NCBI RefSeq assembly: GCF_020382885.2
Contig: NC_058496.1
Span: 9,919,501 to 9,983,500, forward strand
Length of the DNA: 64,000 nt
Origin: Scatophagus argus
Lineage: Eukaryota; Chordata; Actinopteri; Scatophagidae
Direction: 5' to 3'
Below, piece by piece: positions 37,930 to 49,700 of this stretch. Below the pieces are notes generated by a model. That model made no database searches. It saw only the letters and a list, made by a program, of their open reading frames with translations, and was not told the DNA's origin. Every line of letters begins with the position of its first letter. Within the stretch, counting starts at the first letter, position 1. The position numbers and the translations under genes were made by a program.

Positions 37930-38815
37930 ACCCAGGAGACTCAGATTGAAGCAGACTCAGATTGCCCCACTCCCCCGCCCCCCTCCACCCCCACCCCCCA
38001 ACCTTTCTGCCCCTGTCCAACATATCCCCTTCAGACTATTATTCTGGATTGTGGGTGTCTTTTTTTGAATTTTATTTTTGTATTTTTTAATGAAATAAAT
38101 GTCCAACATTCCTGTGCATAAAAAAAAATGTAGATGTTCTGCATTTTTAAGAGTCTAGTCCTTTAGTGTATCAGATACATTTTGCTTTTTTTTTTTTCTA
38201 CCACTCACATCTATCAAGATATTCTTCTAGTCTCCTGACAGACAAAAATAAACATAACCTTTATTTTTTGATGGTTTTGTTTTTTATGACTTGTGTATGT
38301 GTATGTTTGTGTCTGCGGTTTAGATCGGTCCTGTGTGTACGCGTGTGAGCAAGTCAAGAGTGTGTGGGTTGGTGTGCTTTCTGCTGTCTATATCTGTCCC
38401 TTCACACACAGTTGTACCACATTAACATTAGCAACATTCGGAATGTAAACTATGTTTTTTTTTCCATATGGAACCATTTATGTTTTGTTTTTAGAGATGT
38501 GGGAAGTTTTATTCTTCACAATGGCTTTTGGGATGTTTCAGTTGGGATTCTTGTATACATGAGATACAGGACAGTCTGACTAATTTGTAAGGATACCCAT
38601 GGTTAGTTGTGTGGTAAAATAAATCAAAAGAATTTGAGTAACAAATGGAAATATGAAGCTAGAAATTTGTTGAGACATTTTATTGGAAATTTAACAAATG
38701 TTATTGAACTTATCCACTTTGTCCCTACAGTTTTCTGTGCTCTACACTTGTTTGCTCTCCATGCTGTAGAATTCACTTTGTCAAGTTGTAAAATGAATAA
38801 AGATGGTGCCACTTT
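37930..38815 (+). other. hnrnpk: hnrnpk 3' UTR with C-rich element and two poly(A) signals
   Basis: A strongly C-rich segment lies at about 37962-38020 (cccccgcccccctcc, acccccacccccc). Poly(A) signals AATAAA are at 38094-38099 and 38796-38801, so short and long 3' UTR forms are possible. Confidence 0.65.
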
Positions 38816-38856
38816 TTACTGAACCAGTTTGCATTTGTAATGATTCCTTGTTGATT

Positions 38857-38857
<1 letters not shown>

Positions 38858-38891
<34 letters not shown>

Positions 38892-38892
38892 T
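38858..38892 (+). repeat. (ATT)n microsatellite
   Basis: About eleven ATT copies just beyond the distal hnrnpk poly(A) signal. Confidence 0.95.
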
Positions 38893-39439
38893 TGGGAAGT
38901 AATTGCAGCTGGATCAGTTGTCTGCCTATTTGGGCAAAAAGTTATTATTTTGAAGGTCACAGTCCTGCTGCCATTTCATACTATTGTTATTGCTGTATTT
39001 GAAAGCTACAGCTATCGAGAATTTAATCCCTGTTGTAGATTATTTTGGGTAAACTGATCAAAAAATAATAGAAGAAACATCCATCGCTAAATTCCACAGC
39101 CAGAGCTGACGTCTGCACATTGTTTTTCCTACGGCAATTTATAATTTGCTAACGCATAAGACAAAGAAAAGCAGCGGATTTTCACATTAAAGCTGGTGGC
39201 TGGAATCAGCAGACAGAAACCTGACAACTGTGTTCACTTACCTAATATGTACTAAATTTCGCTTTAATACATGTTCACTGGGTGGTAAGTGGATACATCT
39301 GATCACCCGTACCTTTAAAACAATGCCATCTGTGGCTTCAACTGACTCAGAACATACACAAGGCCAATTAGCATACACGGTGGTTCGTTATTATTACATA
39401 TTCATTAAAGGAATGGGTAGTTTGCTGGTTCCCGCCTCC

Positions 39440-39627
39440 TGACTTCCTATTATTGGTTTGCCAAGCGATGACGTTTGCACATCGGAAGCTCTGATTGGTC
39501 AAAAGCTGGACACCAGGAAGTGGAAACACCAGGCAGCACGAGTTTGTAGCACATCGCAGCCCTTCTAAGGACAAATTGTCCCCTCCCTGTTAGAGTTTCT
39601 TTGGGCATATCCTCCCCGTATTCACCG
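39440..39627 (+). promoter_or_regulatory. qng1: qng1 promoter and non-coding first exon
   Basis: Two inverted CCAAT boxes (attgg at 39452-39456 and 39494-39498), a CRE-like TGACGT at 39469-39474 and an ETS-like caggaagtgg at about 39513 lie in a short CpG-containing stretch without a TATA box. A probable non-coding exon ends at 39627 with donor cg|gtaagt; the coding exon starts after acceptor cccgtcag (40543). Confidence 0.5.
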
Positions 39628-40560
39628 GTAAGTTAAGTACAACGTCCGTCTGTGTACGAATAAAGTAGTAAGTAATCATATTGGGAAGTTTGAATCTCTG
39701 ACAGGACGAATGTGAATGCTCGATAGCGTCCATAGTAGGGTTTAGCATGACTACACCTCAGTCCGTGACTACCTGCACTTTGCTCCTGGAGCTTTTCAGT
39801 GACACGTCAGGACGTCATACACCTGCACTATTCACAGACCCTCGGACAGTTGTGCTCTTTCAAAAGCAACAGCGACCCTTTTTTTTAAAATGTCACAGTG
39901 GAAAGTAAAGCACGTGACTCACCACAGAAAGAGCACTGAAAATGAAATTCATTCTTGTCATGTTTCTGAGTCACACTATTTTTGTTATCAGTCTGATGAG
40001 GAACACATCATTAACACACTTCAGATGGATGGAAAAGACGAGGCAGCTTTGAGATTTGGACAGAGAAAGGTGTAATTTAGTTCTTTTGGTTTTAATAATG
40101 GACTTGGCCAGAGATTCTCCTTTGAGCTGGGCTTTTGTGTGGTGACACTCTATTTCTTTCCAGTTATATATTTATTCCTTACATGAAATGAGATTGACGT
40201 TGGTTGGTGAAGGTGTTCCTGCTTTGTTACGTCCTGCCCATCTTTATTATGTTTTTCTTCATTGTGACTTATCTAATAAAGCGGGGGGATAATCTTTAAA
40301 ATGGCACGTCCCCTGAGATGTATATGGGATATTGGTGTTTCAGCATGAAAAGGGCACCGGTGCTCATATCTCTCCCCCAGCATCCACCCGTGCATGCTCT
40401 CAGAAGTTGTACCTGAGCTCTGTAATGTGTCTAAATAGACCCTAGACTTATCAAGGTTTATTTGCAAACTCACAAAACATGAATGTGTTTCCATGCAAAC
40501 ACGAACCTTGTTTATGGGCTTACGTGTTCATGTGTCCCGTCAGGTGTGTTCCTTCTCATC

Positions 40561-43500
40561 ATGAGGTCACCTCTGTGCCCCCGAGAGTCTGGCCAGTTTA
40601 TAGCAGAGCGGAGTCGGGATGTGTTTGTGGACGAGGAGGGAGTGCAGAAGGTGGCAGAGATGCTCTACAACCTTCGACACAGCGACCATCTGACCGCCAG
40701 TGGCTGGAAAAAGGCAAATCCCTTGGCTCCAGCACCCACCTGTGACCAGGGGAGTGTGTCACAAGTATACATGACCAGTGAATGGTGTAATAAATTTTGT
40801 TCAGTGGCAGCAACAGTACTCCATTACTGAGGTGACGGGTCGTAATGACTATATGATTCCACTAAAGCTATGAGGGCCCAGCAGTCATGTCTTCGACCCT
40901 GCGATTAATGCAGAGTGAAATTTTGGATGGACTGAGATGTGGTGTGTTGTCTAATGTAGTCTGGATTGTCATAAATGTAGATTATCACATAATGATTAAT
41001 TTCTTACGAGAGTTAACATGATGCTTACATTCAGTGGCGAAAAAATTCTAAAATGGTCAACTATTTTAAAAATGTTTAAAGCTTTTTATACAGCCTGATA
41101 TTCGGACTAAATTGCCATTTCATCAGTGGAATTTAACCAAGTACATTTACTGTACTTAAGTGCAAATCTGAGGTACTTGTACTTTACATTTTATGCTACT
41201 TTTTTCTTTTATTCCACTACCTGTGAGATTGTAAATAGCGCACTGCTTAATGCCAGTACATTTAGCTTTAGATACTAGTCACTTTTCTGATTGATACTTT
41301 ACAATAAAACACTTATGTTTGAATTTCCCTCGGGATCAATAAGGTATCTATCTGTCTATCTATGATACACTTATATCTTAATGATACAGTGCTCTAGTAG
41401 TAGTAGTTGTACTCTAGTAGTAGTAGTTGTACTACTACTACGGTAGTAGTAGTGCATGGAGTATCTAAAATTGGTTCAACGTTGAACTACAACATTAAAA
41501 TGCTCTTACATCCAAGTTGTGTTTGTGATGAAAAATTGCATGATGGGATGTACTATGATGTTGTAACACTCTGATCGGAGCCAGTCTGCATAGTGAGGAC
41601 TTTCTTTGATACTTTACACACATTTTCCTGAGATGACATGTGTACTTTTGCTGAAGTTTTTTTTGATTTGTAATATAGTAATAATTGAATATTTTTACCT
41701 CAAGCGTCACCCGTGTCCACATGTTTATATCCCATAGCAGAACACCGAGAAATGTAGGCTTTAAAGTGTGTATTTACCACAGTAATTGCCTGCTTGCATT
41801 GTGGTAGAGCTCTCGGGTTTCCAGGCGCTTTTTTCTCGTGTTAATAATTTGTCTTTTTCAACACTGCAGGCCTTGAACTGGGTATTTGTGGTCGACACCA
41901 TGAACTTCTCCTTTTGGCCAGACAAAGAAGCTGAGCAGTGTGAAGTGACCTATAAAGGGACCACGTACACAGGCTACATGACCCTGTGTGCTGCCATCAG
42001 CAGAGCCATGGAGGAAGGTGAGAGTGCAAATAAATGAAAACCAGGATTGAGTGTATTGCTTGGTTAAAGGGATGTCACAACAGCATTTTAATTACAGTGA
42101 AAATAACACACTTTATTGTGTGACAGTACATTGATTAAGCCTGCACACAATTGACCTCCTTTCTTGGGTGCAAGTTTGAGGTAATGCATCATAGCAGTTA
42201 CTTACATTTTTGCGGGATTCAACTTACACATAAATTAAACCCAATTCTGCTCAGAAAGAAGCAACAACACAGAATTATGAGGAAAAGATAGGTGCTCTTA
42301 ACTGTGACACATATCATATGTGCCTTTATTATATATTGATTTATCCCTTATGCCTGCAGCTTCATCTCTGGAGAAAAAGATGCACATTCAAGCCCTTTTT
42401 TGATGTCTCTACTTGTTCCTGTTTTCTGTGTGCTTTTGTTGTGCACAACTATTACCAATTATTGTGTATGTGCCCTTTACTTGAACTAGGACTGCTGGGA
42501 AATTGCTTATAGCTCTGCATGTGCCTGTGAATTACTCATAATTAACGTGAATGACTCCAGATATGAATCAATTATGTCTCATATGGCATAGTGCTCGCAG
42601 TGTGTGGCCTTTATAATTATGAGAGAGTCTCTCAAAAAAGCACAGGTAGCTTTGCTCCATTGTGCGAAACTCATGGGCTGACAAAAGAAAAAAAAAAAAA
42701 AGATGTCTTTTGGGCCTCTTGAGACAAATGGCTGCTGTGGAGTTATGTTCTCATTAATAAAGTGCACTAAAGTCATAATTTTGTAGGGCTGAGTGTCACC
42801 TTTATCCGCAGTAGTTCATGTTTAAAGATAAAACCTTCTGGCTGCTTCACTTCTTCTCGCTTCACTGGCAGTTGACGAATGTAAATGTGTTTTCTCAAGT
42901 GCTGTAATGAAGTACAAATTTGAGGTACTTGAGAATATCCATCGACTGCACTCCATTCATGTGACAGCTGTATGTTTTAGTCACTTTGCTGATAAAGATT
43001 TTACATACAAAAAAACAAAAAGCACTTCTATGCCAGTAAAGGATCTGAACATGTCTGTCTGTCTGTCCACAGGTGTACCCATCACTGATCCGAAATACTT
43101 CTCTCAGATGAGCATGGAAGAGCTGGCGCATGTCCTTCGATCAGACAACGACACACCCATGCCGATGCTTCGGGAGCGCCACCAGGTCAGAACATCCTCA
43201 TGTTGATGTCCCGTGCCTGAGGCGCACGTGATGAAACCGACGCCGACATCCACGCGTCGCTTTCGGCAGTTTTACATTTGTATCACGAGAGATGCGTTTG
43301 TAGCCCGTGTTTTTACCTCCTGTTCAAAACTTCGTAAAGCGTACTATGTGACACTTGTGAGCGTGAAGGTGACTTCTGCGTGAACCCGTCTCCACGACAT
43401 CACTACGCTGCACTGCGTCATCCCGTCCCTCCCATCTCCACACTCTGAGCAGAAGGTTAAAAAACAGTGTAAAAACTGTGTGTGTTTACATTCCAACGCA

Positions 43501-45187
43501 GTACATGAAGTGCCTTGGATTATATTGTCCTGTCCTGTTGCATGCTGTAATTCTTGACTGATTAGGTGATTTTGTTAGTTTACTTCAACTTGTTTTTATA
43601 TTAACAAAAAAACCAAACATAATATCTGTCAGTGTTAAATTATTAGCTAAACTGTATTCCTGTTATGATAAGAGGAAACTGAAAGCATGCAGGTCTTAAC
43701 CACCTGCCCATCAGAGAAGTTAAATCTGAACAGATCACGTACTGAATCTTTCTAACAAGGTGTTGAATGAAGCCGGCCGCGTGCTGCTGGAACACGGCGG
43801 AAGCTTCCGGAGTTTTATCAGCCGGGCCGGGAACGACGCCTGTAAGATGGTGGAACTCATCGTGGAGAAGATCCCTTCCTACAGAGACGAAGCTACGTAC
43901 GAGGTTAGATTTACAGAGGGTTGAGTCTAAAACGTGTGCAACTTTGTGGATAAGTATTCATGTTTGCCGGAGAATTATTCCGACAAAGCTCTCTTCAAAT
44001 GAAATATTTTTACCACTCGCCAATCTGAAGGTTTCAAGATTTTATGTTTTTTTTATTTGCTCAAAACAACAAGAGTTGTTTAGGTTTTATTTTGTCAGAG
44101 GCAAAACATGAGATGATACAAAAAATACAAAATAAAATACGCACTAATTTCTGGTTACATAGGTATCCATTTACAAATGAATCAAATTATAACTCCCACA
44201 ACATTTGGAAAAACATAGCTTTTGAGGTTTTTGTACATGTAATTTTAGAGAGACAAAGCCGTCATTTACTTCAGTTTTTCCTCCACATTCAATGTATAAT
44301 ACATGTACTGTATATTTGTGCAGACACAAATGTCTCATATGAAATATACAAATTGTATAAACGTCTTCAAAATATATAGGAAGTGGATGTGATCTGAGAT
44401 AAATTGGAGAAGCTAAGATGAATTGTGATAGAAGAGCTCCACCTTCTGGCCAGAGACAGTGTGGCAAGACTATACTAAACTATACTAAACTATACTCGCT
44501 GCACATGCAGTGTTGCCATTACACTATCTCTGGGCAAGAACATCTGCCTAGTAAAGAATAGCAGTGGTTTAAGCACAAACAGATGACTGAACAGCACACA
44601 GTATGAGCAGAGTGTGGAGCTGCCCCCCTCCTGTTTGTTTCAGGGGAACAGAGTTTCCCTCTACAAACGAGCTCAGATCCTGGTGGCAGATTTCTGGGGC
44701 ATCATGGAGGCCAGAGGAGAGGGACACATCCTCAACATGGACTGGCTCACCATGTTCGCAGACTACAGGGTCCCTCAGGCTCTCGTCTACCTCGGTGCGC
44801 TACGATACTCTGATGCGCTGATGCAGACGCTGAAGAACGGTGAGACATGAGTGTGTGTGTGTGCATGTGTTTCTCTGGTTATAATGAAACTAAACATTTA
44901 AAAACAGTAAGCTGTAATGACTGCTTTTGTTATACGTGCGTCTCTCATTTCTCTCAGGCGAGCTGCTCAGTTCAGGGGACAGGAGGGAGGTCGAGATCCG
45001 AGGTTGCTCGATTTGGTCCGTGGAGCTGATCAAAGAGCGCCTTTGCAAGCTGGTGCAAGAGCGAGACGGACAGACCTGCAGCATCAACTGCGCAGTCATC
45101 GACTTCTACCTGTGGCCTTATGCCAAGCAGCACCACAAAGAGATGGCCCACATTCCCATACATCACACACGCTGTGTTTACTACTGA
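40561..45187 (+). CDS. qng1: qng1, queuosine 5'-phosphate N-glycosylase/hydrolase (C9orf64 family)
   Basis: Six coding exons: 40561 to about 40749 (donor uncertain), 41870-42017, 43073-43185, 43760-43903, 44644-44839, 44958-45187. They give about 339-344 aa (human 341). The enzyme (DUF2419/Q_salvage family) releases queuine from queuosine 5'-monophosphate, so the base can be reused for tRNA-guanine transglycosylase. Conserved stretches are PRESGQFIAERSRDVFV near the start, WVFVVDTMNFSFW and YTGYMTLCAAISRAMEEG in exon 2, FADYRVPQALVYLGALRYSD in exon 5, EVEIRGCSIWSVELI in exon 6, and the C-terminal RCVYY. The FADYR segment contains the Asp that I understand to be catalytic in this family. All junctions are GT-AG except the first donor, where cag is followed by GG; in-frame GT alternatives follow at 40756 and 40765. 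Introns 1 and 2 contain repeat fragments. Confidence 0.94.
41124..41310 (+). mobile_element. fragment of the aagtac-type MITE family
   Basis: It starts cagtggaatttaaccaagta and continues with tgtacttaagtgcaaatct and gaggtacttgtactttacat. It matches the left half of the full element at 12499-12957. Truncated. Confidence 0.7.
41320..41366 (+). repeat. retroposon-like tail ending in (TATC)n
   Basis: The pattern gaatttccctcgggatcaat-aaggtatctatctgtctatc is a common teleost retroposon 3' terminus with a short tetranucleotide tail. Confidence 0.55.
41395..41455. repeat. (TAG)n/(TAC)n short tandem and inverted repeat
   Basis: Two copies of ctctagtagtagtagttgta are followed by actactactacggtagtagtagt, an inverted repeat that could form a hairpin. 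Confidence 0.85.
42018..43072 (+). other. qng1 intron 2 with a MITE fragment
   Basis: AT-rich intron. A piece of the aagtac family lies at about 42875-43010 (tcaagtgctgtaatgaagta...cactccattcatgtgacagc). The rest shows nothing recognisable. Confidence 0.5.
43186..43759 (+). other. qng1 intron 3 with a CpG-dense patch
   Basis: The first 250 bases (43200-43450) are unusually rich in CpG for an intron here (gacgccgacatccacgcgtc, tcccgtccc). No gene was recognised. Confidence 0.5.
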
Positions 45188-46300
45188 CGAGCTGGCTGGC
45201 AGCATCACATAGGCTGAGCATGTCTGCGTGCAGCCTTGGCAACAGTACCTTTCCATGCGATAAAGCCAGACAGTCTCCGTGCCAGATTTATGTGCAAATA
45301 GCCTTCTCACTCACTGTAATTGAAACAGGTGTGAAGTGTTAATGTATCTTGTTGGTCTGACTTGTTGGTAGCAGCACTGGTGGCCGTTCACAGGCAGATC
45401 AGATATGTTCATGTGGTGTTCTGTATTTTCTAACACTTTTTATGATCATTTACTGTAATTGAACATACAATGATGGATTTTCTGCAGTGATTTGATCTTG
45501 GAAACTGACTGATTAAACTGAAAATAACACATTATGATTAGATATTATATATGGCACTATTTTTGCTTCATATTTATTTCTTCCTGAAGAGGTCCCTGTC
45601 TTTTTTAATGAATGAACAAATCCAGTATACCTGATGTTTAAATATAAAAAATGCAGGTGTTTTTGAGTCATCACAAATTGATGTGTTCACTGTTTAGTAG
45701 GAAAACAATTTGGGGAATCCATTTTCTCAATTTATGGAAAGTGTAATGAGAATTTTTTTTCAATTTATAAGAAAGCACTGGGTGAAAAAAGGAATATATA
45801 GGACTATATTTATAAGGCTGTGTATTTCTGTAAATTCTGTAAAAAGTAATTTCTGAAAGTCAGGAGGCATAAAAAGAAAATATGAAAAATATAAAAACAG
45901 GTAAAAACAATATATTCATTGGGATTATTATTTAAATTAAAGAATTGTACAGTTTTGTGCAGGAAAATGTAAAGCATTCACAAGGGCAAATGCACAAGTT
46001 CCCAGTATAAATTCAGCATGTTATAGATTTTATTATAAAATATCTGAAATGTGCAAGATATCAAAAAAGGATATAATTAAATTAAAAGATTGATTGAAGA
46101 TTAATTAATGTAATGCATCATTATCATTGTTGTGAATGTCATCATTTCACTTCACTTCATTACAGAACTGACTTTATTTTATTTCATTTTATTTACTTCT
46201 ATCCATTGTTTTACAATATTCTCTAGCTCTATCCCTGATATGAAGGTTTGTTTGTACATACATGTTGCACGCATATCCATAATGTTCTGAATGAAAAAAG
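45188..46300 (+). other. qng1 3' UTR and qng1-kif27 spacer
   Basis: An ATTAAA poly(A) candidate lies at 45512-45517. The remainder is AT-rich with no genes. Confidence 0.5.
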
Positions 46301-46714
46301 GATAATAAGAATGCTCACTAGAGGGCGCTGTTTCCATCATGTTCCACTCCGTCCGCACTCCATAAACACTCTTGAACGCCGGCAGCTTTCTTTGACTGCT
46401 GCTGCTGCTGCACCGCCGCGGAGGTTTCCCGGGCAACCGAGTAGCGACAACAAACGGAAACCTGGGACCAAGTTAATAACAACACGACAAAAGACAACGA
46501 GGATACCCGAACAAATAATGCAAATATGAGACAGTAGGTTTGGATAAAATGTAGATAATCGGCGCATGTTTATGTCGTAGCCAGCAAGAACAAGAACTCA
46601 ATTAAAATGTTTCACTAAAACTTAGCTGTGAGATGCTGGGATGAAAGCGAAACTCCGTTAGTTGTCAAGCTGCGACCATATAAACGATAGTAGTTCTCAG
46701 AATATTTCACTGCC
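46301..46714 (+). promoter_or_regulatory. kif27: kif27 promoter and 5' leader with X-box
   Basis: A GC-richer, CpG-containing stretch (46325-46450) contains GTTTCC-CG-GGCAAC at 46424-46437, which fits the relaxed RFX X-box form GTHNCC-NN-RRNAAC found at ciliary genes. The leader has short upstream ATG frames that stop quickly (about 46566 and 46632). The transcription start is not visible. Confidence 0.45.
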
Positions 46715-49700
46715 ATGAGCGAGGTGTGGGTCCGAGTGGCGGTCCGTATCCGTCCCCTTCTTCCGAAAGAAGTCCTACACAACCACCAGGTGTGCGTGCG
46801 GGTGGTGCCGGGCTCCACACAGGTTATGCTCGGATCAGACAGACTCTTCTCGTTTGATCACGCGTTTGGACCTGCAGCCAGCCAGGATGAGGTGTACGAG
46901 TCTTGCGTCCAGCCCCTGGTGGAGTCCCTGGTCGACGGCTACAATGCCACCGTCTTCTGTTATGGACAAACAGGGTCAGGGAAGACATACACACTTGGAG
47001 GGGGGAACCAGGGTAAGTTGTGCAAAGCGGTGGTGGTTTTTATACCAAAAATTATGTTAGAAAGAACCAGAAGGGAGGCTGTCGAGACTGGACCGACTGT
47101 TGAATGAAGCTCCATTTTTTTTTAAATGAGGAGGACTGGAAATTATTGTCCATGGGGTTCAGGAGTTTATTTATTGTAGGGGGGAATGTAGAAAGAAAAG
47201 GTGCATCCGGGACATCCGGGACTATGGATAAGTACTGTAACAGTTTTTGAGTCTTTCAAGTAGCCACCCTAGTAACACAGAACGTGTATATAACGTCTGT
47301 GAAGGTTAGTTAGCTACCAACCTGCCAGCAGCGTTAGGGGAACGTTCAGGGAACGCTAAACCTGAAGCTACGTTCTCAAAACGTTCTGAGAACCAAAATG
47401 TGCTACTAGGGCACCCAAGGATTACAGTTGTTGGGGTTTCTAAGAGTCTTTAAATGGCATGGTTTTCAGAGTTTGCAGTTCATCAGGCTTAAACTTCAGG
47501 TCTTGCGTTAAAACCATGGAGGTGACTTTCAAGGTCAAAGCAGTCTTCCTTAACCAATAATTTGCTGTTGCCCCGTTGTTATGCTACTCCTCTGACGTTT
47601 CCCTCTCTGGTTGTTCTCAACATGCACTTTACAACCACACGCCTCTTCCTCCCAAACATCTTTCAGATGAAGAGGGAGGACTTATTGACCGTGTGGCCCA
47701 GGATGTGTTCTCATTGCTGGGGGAGAAGAAGATGAGCAGTGATGGTGTGGAAGCCTCAGTGCGGGTCTCGTATATGGAGCTGTACAGGGAAGAACTGCGA
47801 GACCTGCTGGAGCTGCACACCATTCACAAAGAGCTTCATATCAGAGAGGACGAGAGGGGGAACACAGGTAATGACTGGCAAGCAAAGCTGACAAAATTAC
47901 ATTTTTTCCCCCAACTTTTTAAAAATTATATCACCGCCTGTTGTTGCCTACTTGAAGACAAGGCTACATTAATAGTCACGGGTGCTTCTTTTCTTCATTA
48001 ATGATGTAGATACAGTTTTAAAAATGTGTTCCAGAAAATCAATACTTAGACAAAACGGTGGGGGGGCATTTAGGACAGCTTTACTAAAGATACAGCAGTT
48101 CGATACAGCAAAAAATCAACATATTGTGCCTTTTAATTCCTGGGATTTAATTTTAAACACACCAGATCCTACACTTCCCCTCCCTCACTTGACATCACTT
48201 GATCACCTGACTATATTTGATCAGTCAAAATCACAGGCTGTGAAGTGCTTTCCATGAGTAATAAACTGAGCTTAATGTGTAAAATGTGGCAATCCCATTT
48301 AATCAAAGACGCATTATTTCAGAGAGGATGAGGAAGTCATACTAACACAGTGAGATTAGACGCTATGTTGCACATTAGACTACTGCCCACTGGGGAAAGA
48401 ACTATTCCAACTGTGTAAAAGTATTTCACTAAAGATCAATGTGTTATGTCGTGTTTTCAGTCGTGGTGGGAGCCAAAGAGATTGTTGTCACCTCAGCAGA
48501 GGAGCTACTAAGTGTTCTGGAGACAGGCAATGCCCTGCGTCACACTGGCACCACAGGGATGAACGAGCACTCCAGTCGCTCTCATGCCATCCTCACCCTT
48601 CAGCTCATCCAGTGTTGCAACAACAACAACTCCTTAAAATCCATCCGCTCTTCCAAACTCTGTCTGGTTGACCTAGCAGGCTCCGAGCGTGCTGGAAAAA
48701 CTGGAAACACTGGGACACGGCTCAAAGAATCTGTTCATATCAACACAGGGCTGCTCGCACTGGGGAATGTCATCCGTGCCCTCTCTGACCCAAGCCGAAA
48801 TCGCCGTGGTAACAGCTGCAACAGCGCACACATACCATACCGTGATGCCAAGATCACCCGTCTTCTCCGTGACTCGTTGGGAGGCACCGCCCATACGCTG
48901 ATGGTGGCTTGTGTGAGCCCCTCACACCACAGTGTAGCTGAGACTCTGAGTGTCCTGCAGTTTGCGTCCAAGGCTCGTCACATTCGTAACCGTCCAGCAG
49001 CAATATCCACGCACACAGAGGTTAAATCATGTCCTACAACCTGGGATCCTGGTGAGGCGCGAATGGGCGAGTTGGAGTATGAAGTACAGACGCTGAGAGA
49101 GATGCTGAAGGAGAAGGAGAGAGAAATGGCGATGGGACTGGAGAGGATGGGTGGAAGACCTGACGAGGGGGACAGCTTCAGTCAGTTGACAATACCTGAT
49201 TCAGAGAAAAAGGTGAACCAAGAGCAAGCATCGCACTACCGCCTCCTGGCTCAGGAAGCTGCAGCCCTGTTTGCAGATATCTCTGGCCCCACTCTCAGTC
49301 ATTCCATCAAGAAACGACTGCAAGATTGGCAGGAGAGATTGACAGCTGTGAATCACTCACATCAAGCTGATGGCAAGGCCTGTTCAGAGGGAGAAGACCA
49401 ACCCCACCATGTTACCATATTAAGGCTCAGAGAAGAACTCAACAAATGCAAGGTAATGACAACATGTGAAAAAGAAACGTCACTTCGCCATCACTAATCT
49501 TCGTTTTAGCCAAGAGTTGATGGGAGGTGGTCCATCATCTCAGGCATCCAGAGGAAGATAACAGGGGAGGGTGTCTCTGCTTAGCTTGTGAAGGTTTGCT
49601 GTTCATCAGAGTAAAAAGACCTTCGATATCTCTATTTATACACTAGGATCATATACTTTGGTCCAAGTTTTCTAGTTTTTCTGATTCACTTTGGCTCAAT

